NCBI GenBank assembly: GCA_003694905.1
Contig: RFJM01000156.1
Coordinates: 1-11,131 of the forward strand
DNA length: 11,131 nucleotides
Direction: 5' to 3'
DNA from: Caldilineae bacterium
Lineage (GTDB): Bacteria; Chloroflexota; Anaerolineae; J102
Below, piece after piece: positions 5,600-11,131 of this stretch (position 1 is the first letter of the stretch; each line of letters begins with the position of its first letter). The notes beneath the pieces were generated by a model. That model was not told the origin of the DNA, did not search any database, and worked only from the letters and a program-made list of their open reading frames with translations. The position numbers and the translations under genes were made by a program.

Positions 5600-6610
5600 A
5601 TGTTCATGCCCTTGCTCGCATCGCTCATAGCTGCCGTCATGCCGACCGTCTTCTATGTCTTCCTGATCTGGTGGTCGGACCGCTATGAGCGTGAGCCAGG
5701 CTGGCTGTTGGGCATCGTCTTCCTCTGGGGCGCGGTCCCCGCCATCGTCCTCTCCCTCCCTGCCGAGCTACTGCTCCACCAGCCGCTTTCGCCCGAGCGC
5801 CTGGGCCTGGGGGGGAGCCTGCTGCAGGTGGCTGCCGTGGCCCCTGTCGTCGAGGAGATGGCCAAGGGTCTGGCCCTGCTGGGACTGGTGCTATTCGTGC
5901 GTTCCGAGCTGGACGACGTGCTGGATGGCATCGTCTACGGAGCCCTCATCGGTTTCGGCTTTGCCATGACCGAGAATTTCTTCTACTTCGTGGGCACTGC
6001 CCTCGAGGGGGGGACAGGGGATTTTCTGCTGATTACCTTCCTGCGTGCCATTGTCTTCGGTCTCAACCATGCCTTCTATACCGCCATCACAGGCGCCTTT
6101 TTCGGCCTGGCGGCGATGAAGGGACGCCGTCCCCACCGCTGGCGCCTGCCCGTCTACGGCCTCTTGCTTGCCATCCTTGTCCACGCGCTACATAACCTGA
6201 CCACGAGTCTCTCGGCCACCAATCCGCTTCTGTTTCTGGTCAGCATCTTCCTGGATTGGGGTGGTGTGCTGGTGCTGGTCCTGGTGATTGTCCTGGCCTG
6301 GCAGCAGGAAAAGGAATGGATTCGCCAACACCTCAAGGACGAGGTGCCCCACATCCTCAGCCAGGAACAGTACGCACTGCTGCTGGCCCATCCGCAACGA
6401 TTGGGAGGGCTGATCGCGCTACTCGTCGGCAAGCACAGCAGGCAGGCGGCTTTGGAGGCGGCCTTGCATCGGACGGCAACGGAACTCGCGTTTCGCAAAC
6501 ACCGCCTGCAGGTCCGGGGTGCCGACGCCGACCCCCGGCTGGTGGCCTCGGTCGAAGAACTGCGGAAACAGGTGCGATCGTTGGCGGAGCAACACGCGCA
6601 GCTGGCCTAG
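5600..6610 (+). CDS. PrsW-like intramembrane metalloprotease
   Basis: Polytopic membrane protein of 336 residues. Family motifs in order: DRYEREP (27-33, the conserved E-P after the first segment), PVVEEMAKG (E85, E86, K89), DGIVYGALIGFGFAMTENFFYF (109-130, with D109, E125, N126), LNHAFYTAITG (H157) and LVHALHN (H195, H198). These glutamates and histidines are the proposed metal-binding active site within the membrane; about eight hydrophobic segments lie before residue 235. PrsW of Bacillus cuts an anti-sigma factor, but substrates of most relatives are unknown and no anti-sigma gene is here. The last 95 or so residues form a charged, helical, probably cytoplasmic tail (VEELRKQVRSLAEQHAQ) that is not part of the core family. 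The start ATG has only a weak GGACGGA before it. Probably co-transcribed with the PHP gene. Confidence 0.88.
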   Translation: MFMPLLASLIAAVMPTVFYVFLIWWSDRYEREPGWLLGIVFLWGAVPAIVLSLPAELLLHQPLSPERLGLGGSLLQVAAVAPVVEEMAKGLALLGLVLFVRSELDDVLDGIVYGALIGFGFAMTENFFYFVGTALEGGTGDFLLITFLRAIVFGLNHAFYTAITGAFFGLAAMKGRRPHRWRLPVYGLLLAILVHALHNLTTSLSATNPLLFLVSIFLDWGGVLVLVLVIVLAWQQEKEWIRQHLKDEVPHILSQEQYALLLAHPQRLGGLIALLVGKHSRQAALEAALHRTATELAFRKHRLQVRGADADPRLVASVEELRKQVRSLAEQHAQLA

Positions 6611-6622
6611 CTCCCGCAGCGT

Positions 6623-6635
6623 CCGGCAATGCCGG
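6623..6635. terminator. small inverted repeat between convergent genes
   Basis: CCGGC (6623-6627) and GCCGG (6631-6635) around AAT, in the 27-base gap between the PrsW-like stop and the lipoprotein stop. It could act in both directions, but it is short and has no T-tract. Confidence 0.3.
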
Positions 6636-6637
6636 CG

Positions 6638-7057
6638 CTAGGGTTTTCCGGGCTCACAATTGCCCAGGTAATAGGCCCACTCCTCACACTCACTGCCGTC
6701 CGGGAAGATGCACACCCCGTACTGCGCGCCGCTGTCATCCGTGCGGATTTCCAACGTGTAGCCTTGTTCTTCGCAGTACTGCGAAGCCGGATTGGGCACG
6801 CCGGCCTTGTGTTCGCCGTGGGGTTTGCACTCGCCTCGATAAAAGGCCCATTCCTCGCACTCGCTGCCGTCGGGGAAGACGCAGACGCCGACCTGATTCC
6901 CGTTGGCATCGGTACGTACTTCTAGTTTGAATCCGCGCTCGCGACAGTAGGCCGAGGCGGGATTCGGCATGCTGGGCTCTTCCAGGTTGGGGATAGGCAC
7001 GGTGCAGGCGACCAGCAAGGACACTATCGGCAAGAGAGAGAGTATCGATCTTCTCAT
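6638..7057 (-). CDS. lipoprotein with two tandem DUF333 repeats
   Basis: Predicted secreted lipoprotein of 139 residues. A charged start (MRR), a hydrophobic stretch (5-17) and the lipobox LVAC (C18) mark a signal-peptidase II site. Two copies of the DUF333 motif follow: residues 32-79 (NPASAYCRERG ... FPDGSECEEWAFYRGEC) and 89-136 (NPASQYCEEQG ... FPDGSECEEWAYYLGNC), period 57 residues. Each copy has four cysteines in the same places (38, 59, 67, 77 and 95, 116, 124, 134), probably two disulfides per repeat. DUF333 proteins are often labelled hemolysin-like, without proof; the function is unknown. ATG 7057 is chosen over the in-frame ATG at 7102 because GGAGGG (complement 7063-7068) lies 5 bases before it and the signal peptide begins there. 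It follows the glycosyltransferase by 66 bases and may be transcribed with it. Confidence 0.9.
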   Translation of the reverse strand: MRRSILSLLPIVSLLVACTVPIPNLEEPSMPNPASAYCRERGFKLEVRTDANGNQVGVCVFPDGSECEEWAFYRGECKPHGEHKAGVPNPASQYCEEQGYTLEIRTDDSGAQYGVCIFPDGSECEEWAYYLGNCEPGKP

Positions 7058-7102
7058 GATGACCCTCCGGAAACAAGGAATAACCCGCCGAAACGTTCCC
7101 AT

Positions 7103-7125
7103 GGGCCCGACCGGTGGGCGGGCTC
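7103..7125 (-). repeat. inverted repeat overlapping the glycosyltransferase stop
   Basis: GCCCG (7105-7109) pairs with CGGGC (7119-7123) around a 9-base loop containing ACCGGT, with partial pairing outside. It may attenuate or process the transcript between the glycosyltransferase and the lipoprotein; no T-tract follows on the minus strand. Confidence 0.35.
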
Positions 7126-9487
7126 AATAGACCAGGTCGGGCTGGAGACGAAGGGTATCGCTCAAGATCTGGCCGTCACTGCCGACCAGACGTAGCGCAA
7201 GCCGGTGTCTCCTGCCGTTTGCAGCCTCGGCCGGGAGCACGACGCTATACTCGCCACGCCACGGCAGGTCGGGCAGCCAGGCACTGGTGGGATAGGCAGG
7301 GCCGGCCAGGGGATAGCGACCCAGGGGAAGATCGTCTAGCAGCAGTTCGAAAGCGAGATCGTCGTACAGTTTTTCTTCGGCACGCCAGAACGTTGTGATG
7401 TGAAGTGTGTCACCGGGCATCAGGGGCGTGTCGGGCGCGTGCCCGAAACCTTGTTTGTAACGATTATAGCCCAAGAAGGTGACCGTACCAAGTCGTTTCT
7501 CGGCACGATAGCGGATGGGCAGCACCGCCGGCGGGGGTGCCTGCGCCGGAGGATGCACCGTGACCGTCCCCAAAGAGAGATGATCACTCACCCCTTCTCC
7601 TGTCGTTACGGGCAGTCGCGTCCCGCTCTCAGCATCATACAGGGCGAGAATCAGCTCGTAGGAGACAGGAGGCGTGGCCAGGGGTATGGGTAGCCCATAG
7701 GGATCGTCGATCAGGTCGAAGGCGCGCCAGCCGGATGTTGGCCGCGATCCACCTACAGGTTCCGAGTCCACCTGGGCCATCACCTGTCGGGCAGGATCCA
7801 GGAGTTGCAGCGTAACCTTGTAGCGCGCATCGATGTCGGCCGTCGGCGCCCAGCGCAGCAGGACCTGCGCGATGTCGCCGGGGTGCAGGTCTTGGGCGGC
7901 CAGGCCCACCGCGTCCAGGAGGATATCGCGGCCGAACCGAGGTGGTCTGACGAAGGGGGTCGTTTCAGGGGGGGGCTCGGCGTTGTAAGCGACGAAGCGC
8001 AGATGGCCTACCCAGGTGTCCCAGGCTTTGAATGTATGCGCGGCCAGGTAGTTCTCGATTAGCCCGTCGGGGTCGGATTGGTCTGTCGCCCAATAGATGG
8101 CGTAGATGCGGCGGCTTCGGGCCACTATTCTCTCAAGCTCGGCCAGAGTGAGGGAGGGATCGGGTGGCCGGCTGGCCGGTAGCGGATGGACGGGGGCAGC
8201 GCCGTGGTCGTACTGCCCGAAGGCATCGATCTGGCCGGGTGCATTGAGAATGACGGCATCGTCTGCCGTGGCCACCGTCTTCAGGTAGGCAGCGATGCTG
8301 CGATAGTCGTCGCGCGCCACCTCCGGGTCGTGGTAGTAACGGTCGAGAGCCAGCAGGTTGCTGGTGGCGATCAGCAGGAAGAGCAGGAGGGCGAGTCCTT
8401 TGCGCGATCGCTGGCCGAGCTCGTTACCGGCAGCCTTCCCGTGCCTCTGTCCCCAGCCGGCCAACCACTCCAGCCCCAGTGCCGCGAGCACCAGATAGGC
8501 GGGCGTGACTATCAGCAGGAACTTGAGAAACACGGGGGAGAAGATGCCGAAAAGCAGCATCGCTGACACCGGGAGTACCAGCCAGGTGGCCGATAGCAGC
8601 ACCGCGAAAACAGTGGATCCGCCCCGCCGGACGGTCATCAGTCCCAGCAGCACCACCAAGATACCTGCAAGTAGGGCCAGCAGGAAGAAATAGGCAGGTG
8701 AGCCAGGGCAACCGGTGGGGCCGCAGAGGAAGAGATAGGCCGTTGTCCTCAGCGCCTGCAGCGGGGACAACACCTGTGCGGGCGCAGGCCAGGTTGTCAG
8801 CTGGCGCAACGCTACAGGCAGCCAGGGCAGGAATGCCAGCCCGGCCGCCGCGTTGCCGAGCAGCCAGGGGAGGATGCGGCCGCGGGTCTCCCCTCGGAGC
8901 AGGCTGAGCAGATATGCGGCATTGAGCGCCAGCAGATGCAGAGGGAACGCGTAGTGGGTATAGAGCCCCATCACAGCGGCACCAGCATACAGAACCCAGC
9001 CCCACCTGCTTCTGCCTTCCTCCCCGACGGCCACCACCAGGCCGATTGCCGCCACGACCGCAGTCAGAGTGAGCATCTGGTACATCCTGGCTTCCTGACT
9101 GTAGTAGACCAGGAAGGGATTGGTGGCCGTGAGAGTCGCGGCAAGCAGGGCAGTGCCTGGTTCGCTCAACATCCGGCCCAATCGGTAGACACCTGCCACG
9201 ACCAACACGCCCAATACGGCCGAAAGACTGCGAGCGCCCACCTCCCCGAGCCCGACCAGGCTGCCCCAGCCGGCAAGGAGCAGATAATAGCCAGGCGGAT
9301 GGATGTCGGCTGCAGCGGCGTGCACGATCTCGCCGGGACTGCGGGTTGCCAACACCACCGAGTTGCCCTCATCCGCCCAAAAGCTCTGACCGTCCAGCGC
9401 GTACAAGCGCAGCGCGGCGGCGAGCAGCAGGATCAGCGACAGAGCGAGATGTGACAACGAAGGCCGGTAAGCTTCGCCACGATTCAT
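7124..9487 (-). CDS. GT39-type membrane glycosyltransferase with tandem C-terminal beta domains
   Basis: Polytopic GT-C glycosyltransferase of 787 residues that would transfer a sugar from a polyprenyl-phosphate donor to a protein, lipid or glycan on the outer side of the membrane. After the first segment (13-31) comes the ADE motif of the first outer loop (D39, E40, catalytic in this fold), then DIHPPGYYLLL (61-71) and SQEARMY (130-136), both typical of the ArnT/PMT-like GT39 group. About ten to twelve hydrophobic segments run to about 381. Residues 382-502 form a soluble domain (ARDDYRSIAAYL), followed by two similar beta-rich domains at about 517-645 and 659-782 that are absent from minimal GT39 enzymes. 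ATG 9487 is preferred to TTG 9526 because the predicted transcription start lies at about 9490; there is no Shine-Dalgarno. Acceptor and sugar are unknown, and no cell-envelope cluster surrounds it. Confidence 0.9.
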   Translation of the reverse strand: MNRGEAYRPSLSHLALSLILLLAAALRLYALDGQSFWADEGNSVVLATRSPGEIVHAAAADIHPPGYYLLLAGWGSLVGLGEVGARSLSAVLGVLVVAGVYRLGRMLSEPGTALLAATLTATNPFLVYYSQEARMYQMLTLTAVVAAIGLVVAVGEEGRSRWGWVLYAGAAVMGLYTHYAFPLHLLALNAAYLLSLLRGETRGRILPWLLGNAAAGLAFLPWLPVALRQLTTWPAPAQVLSPLQALRTTAYLFLCGPTGCPGSPAYFFLLALLAGILVVLLGLMTVRRGGSTVFAVLLSATWLVLPVSAMLLFGIFSPVFLKFLLIVTPAYLVLAALGLEWLAGWGQRHGKAAGNELGQRSRKGLALLLFLLIATSNLLALDRYYHDPEVARDDYRSIAAYLKTVATADDAVILNAPGQIDAFGQYDHGAAPVHPLPASRPPDPSLTLAELERIVARSRRIYAIYWATDQSDPDGLIENYLAAHTFKAWDTWVGHLRFVAYNAEPPPETTPFVRPPRFGRDILLDAVGLAAQDLHPGDIAQVLLRWAPTADIDARYKVTLQLLDPARQVMAQVDSEPVGGSRPTSGWRAFDLIDDPYGLPIPLATPPVSYELILALYDAESGTRLPVTTGEGVSDHLSLGTVTVHPPAQAPPPAVLPIRYRAEKRLGTVTFLGYNRYKQGFGHAPDTPLMPGDTLHITTFWRAEEKLYDDLAFELLLDDLPLGRYPLAGPAYPTSAWLPDLPWRGEYSVVLPAEAANGRRHRLALRLVGSDGQILSDTLRLQPDLVY

Positions 9488-9496
9488 GATGCCGGC

Positions 9497-9526
9497 ATTG
9501 TACCGGTTTCCCCGCCGGAAGCGCAA
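9497..9526 (-). promoter_or_regulatory. glycosyltransferase promoter, near-leaderless
   Basis: On the minus strand, TTGCGC (complement 9521-9526), an 18-base spacer and TACAAT (complement 9497-9502, 5 of 6). The predicted +1 is near 9490, three bases before the ATG at 9487. This argues against initiation at TTG 9526, which overlaps the -35. Confidence 0.5.
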
Positions 9527-9607
9527 CGCTCGACCGCGCGGGTTGCAACGGGCTCAACTGCGGTTCTAGCCGCTCCGGCCTGCATGGCAGCGCTGGGTGA
9601 TATTGTA
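9527..9607. other. left part of the divergent intergenic region
   Basis: No gene or clear signal is seen here apart from two TATTGT words at 9601 and 9606 leading into the palindromic operator; a third copy lies at 9615. Confidence 0.5.
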
Positions 9608-9648
9608 TTGTCCATATTGTCAGACTTAAAGTTTGACAAAACGGACAA
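9608..9648. promoter_or_regulatory. 41-bp nested palindrome, probable operator
   Basis: Two palindromes share one centre at A9628. Inner: TTGTCA (9617-9622) and ACTT (9624-9627) mirror AAGT (9629-9632) and TGACAA (9634-9639), with one mismatch per arm (G9623/T9633). Outer: TTGTCC (9608-9613) mirrors GGACAA (9643-9648). In all, 17 of 20 positions pair. The right inner arm overlaps the -35 TTGACA of the downstream promoter, where a bound repressor would block RNA polymerase. The same-strand spacing of the TTGTC words is 9 bases. It looks like a site for a dimer or two dimers of a TetR/MarR/GntR-type regulator; the regulator gene is not in the window. Confidence 0.8.
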
Positions 9649-9661
9649 GGTGTGTCATAGT
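9633..9661 (+). promoter_or_regulatory. strong promoter of the membrane protein-MFS operon
   Basis: Perfect -35 TTGACA (9633-9638), a 17-base spacer ending in TGT (9653-9655, extended -10) and CATAGT (9656-9661, 4 of 6). The predicted start is near 9668, a 44-base leader. The -35 is inside the nested palindrome, so the promoter is probably repressed by a regulator bound there. Confidence 0.7.
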
Positions 9662-9711
9662 GGGCTTATTCAACTTAACCGCCTCACATTTCCTGTGGCA
9701 GTGCGTTCCCA

Positions 9712-10722
9712 ATGAAGAAAGACCAAACCAACCTATACCTGAGCCTGGTGCTCACCGCCACCGCGCTGACGGCCATCATCTGGCTGACCGCGGGCAGCCT
9801 GCAGGCCCGCTTCGACGTGGTCAATGAGAAGTACTTCGCCTTCTTCTACCCCTGGCAGACGCGCAACCCGTCCACGATGGCCTACGTCACCGCCTGGCTG
9901 GGCTACGCGCTGCACCAGGTCGCCGCCTGGGCCACCATCTGGGCCGCGCAGCGCGCCCGCCCCAAATACGACACCCGCTTCCGCTGGTTCAACTGGGCCA
10001 TGGTCGGCGTCAACCTGGCCGGCTTCGCCCTGCACTGGCTGCAAACCCAACTATGGTACGACGGCCTGGCCATCGCCGTGCCCGAGGTGACCTCGCAGGG
10101 TTCGGTCATCCTGATGCTGGTCTTCGTGCTCATTCTGGAGACACCGCGCCGGGGCCTGATCTGGGGCAAGAAGGTGAAGTTCCACAAGGCCTTCCTGGAT
10201 GTGGTACGTCGCTACCACGGCTACCTGTTCTCCTGGGCGTTGATCTACACCTTCTGGTACCACCCGATGGAGAACACCTTCGGCCACCTGGCGGGCTTTT
10301 TCTACATGTTCGCCCTCCTGTCGCAATCGGTGCTGATCTACAACCGGGCGCACCTCAACAAGTGGTGGAAGTTCTCGCTGGAGACGCTGGTGCTGGTGCA
10401 CGGCACGCTGGTGGCCATCTACCAGGGCAAGGGGCTGTGGCCGATGTTCCTGTTCGGCTTCGCGGCCATGATCGTGCTGACGCAGATGCATGGCCTGGGC
10501 TTGAGCCGCCGCGTTCGCTGGCTGATCGCCGGGGCCTTCGTGCTCGGCGCGGGGCTGTTTTACGGCCTGAGCGGCGAGCCGGCCCGCATCAACGAGGTGC
10601 TGCGCATCCCGGTCATCGAGTACGGTGCGGTGTTCCTGTTCTACGGCCTCTTCATGGGCGGCTACGGCCTGACGCGGCTGCTGCGCCGGGTTCCCCCGCC
10701 TGCCGGCCAGACGGCCAGGTGA
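9712..10722 (+). CDS. unrecognised polytopic membrane protein, first gene of the MFS operon
   Basis: I do not recognise this 336-residue family. Visible: about ten hydrophobic segments (near 8-28, 57-79, 93-115, 129-142, 170-184, 191-210, 221-239, 243-260, 269-287, 300-320), so nearly all of it is in the membrane. A basic loop (GKKVKFHKAFLDVVRRYHG, 152-170) lies between segments four and five. Histidines are frequent in or next to segments (H68, H109, H169, H184, H192, H230, H260), and aromatic residues are common (FWYHPMENTFGH, KWWKF). Metal or haem binding is thinkable but unproven. The ATG at 9712 has no Shine-Dalgarno; the leader is 44 bases. The MFS gene starts 4 bases after its stop, so the two are translated from one mRNA and probably work together, for example in export or sensing of the MFS substrate. 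Codon use is strongly CTG/GCC-biased, like the MFS gene. Confidence 0.75.
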   Translation: MKKDQTNLYLSLVLTATALTAIIWLTAGSLQARFDVVNEKYFAFFYPWQTRNPSTMAYVTAWLGYALHQVAAWATIWAAQRARPKYDTRFRWFNWAMVGVNLAGFALHWLQTQLWYDGLAIAVPEVTSQGSVILMLVFVLILETPRRGLIWGKKVKFHKAFLDVVRRYHGYLFSWALIYTFWYHPMENTFGHLAGFFYMFALLSQSVLIYNRAHLNKWWKFSLETLVLVHGTLVAIYQGKGLWPMFLFGFAAMIVLTQMHGLGLSRRVRWLIAGAFVLGAGLFYGLSGEPARINEVLRIPVIEYGAVFLFYGLFMGGYGLTRLLRRVPPPAGQTAR

Positions 10723-10726
10723 TGCC

Positions 10727-11131
10727 ATGAAAAACAAACGTCTGACTGCCATCCTTCTGGTCGTGTTCATCGACCTGCTGGGCTTCAGCCTGATCCTGCC
10801 GCTGCTGCCCTATTACGCCAACAAGTACGGCGCCAGCGACACCGTGACCGGGCTGCTGGTGGCCTCCTACGCGGTCATGCAGTTGATCGGCGCGCCCATT
10901 CTGGGCCGCCTGTCCGACCGCTTTGGCCGCCGGCCGGTGCTGCTGCTCTCCGTGGCCGGCACCTCTGCCGGTTTCCTGCTGCTGGCCCTGGCCGATCCCA
11001 TCGGTGGGCTGCTGGCGCGTGCGTTTGCACCCGGTGCGGCCAGCGCCTTCGTGGTGTTCGTGCTGTTCGTCAGCCGCATGGTGGACGGGCTGACCGGCGG
11101 CAACATCAGCGTGGCGCAGGCCTACATCACC
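10727..11131 (+). CDS. MFS transporter, TetA-like drug:H+ antiporter group, cut by window edge
   Basis: The first 135 residues of a major facilitator superfamily carrier. TM1 is LTAILLVVFIDLLGFSLILP, with the 'D-lLGFglilPllPyya' wording of the TCR/TetA-MdfA (DHA1) group. Motif A between TM2 and TM3 reads GRLSDRFGRRPVLL, and the RMVDGLTGGNISVAQAYI segment matches TM4 of that group. A typical member has about 400 residues, so two thirds lie beyond 11131. Most relatives export drugs or metabolites in exchange for protons; the substrate is unknown and resistance should not be assumed. The start ATG at 10727 follows AGGTGA (10717-10722), which overlaps the previous stop codon, so translational coupling is likely. 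Expression is under the palindromic operator at 9608-9648. Confidence 0.9.
   Translation, partial: MKNKRLTAILLVVFIDLLGFSLILPLLPYYANKYGASDTVTGLLVASYAVMQLIGAPILGRLSDRFGRRPVLLLSVAGTSAGFLLLALADPIGGLLARAFAPGAASAFVVFVLFVSRMVDGLTGGNISVAQAYIT

Noticed and set aside
7058..7102. Upstream ATG (7102) for the lipoprotein
   Set aside because: It would put 15 residues before the signal peptide; the ATG at 7057 has a good Shine-Dalgarno and a standard lipoprotein signal.
10051..10770. 239-residue minus-strand open frame opposite the membrane protein and MFS start
   Set aside because: His/Gln/Arg-rich low-complexity translation, typical of the mirror of a hydrophobic GC-rich gene; it spans two genes with clear hydrophobic patterns.
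1..11131. CRISPR array, tRNA, rRNA, insertion sequence or attachment site
   Set aside because: No regularly spaced repeats, cloverleaf signals, transposase genes or terminal repeats were seen on either strand.

Overview
The window is GC-rich and densely coded in both directions. It looks like ordinary chromosome from a free-living bacterium, most likely a Chloroflexota (Anaerolineae/Caldilineae-type) lineage. That placement is inferred from the gene mix: an RNase J, a stand-alone HNH protein of the 'VLVLNASYEPLN' type, a GT39-type membrane glycosyltransferase with a large C-terminal beta extension, a PHP protein, a PrsW-like protease and a non-flavin dodecin. There is no 16S rRNA or other decisive marker. 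I see no tRNA, rRNA, CRISPR array, transposase or integrase.

Layout. (1) Positions 1-1361, minus strand: a metal-type ABC ATPase, then the N-terminal part (lipoyl plus E1/E3-binding domains) of a 2-oxoacid dehydrogenase E2 that runs off the left edge. (2) Positions 1480-1830, plus: a dodecin with its own promoter, a hairpin at the expected transcription start and a strong Shine-Dalgarno. It converges with (3) 1839-3491, minus: RNase J, whose promoter puts the transcription start on the first base of the ATG. (4) Positions 3751-4420, plus: an HNH nuclease with promoter and a hairpin terminator. (5) Positions 4421-4894: a 474-base gene-poor stretch crowded with inverted repeats. (6) Positions 4895-6610, plus: a PHP phosphoesterase and a PrsW-like intramembrane protease, probably one transcript. 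(7) Positions 6638-9487, minus: a lipoprotein with two DUF333 repeats, downstream of a GT39 glycosyltransferase. (8) Positions 9608-11131, plus: a strong promoter whose -35 lies inside a 41-bp nested palindrome, driving an unrecognised 336-residue polytopic membrane protein and a TetA-like MFS transporter cut by the right edge.

The genes do not form one pathway. Two themes stand out. First, several genes with a promoter close to the start (RNase J, the glycosyltransferase, perhaps the HNH gene) have little or no 5' leader and no Shine-Dalgarno, while dodecin and the lipoprotein carry clear ones; this suggests a mixed leaderless/SD initiation habit. Second, the right-hand operon looks like a regulated export module with an undescribed membrane partner. 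It is the part most likely to hold something new, although nothing here proves a new system.
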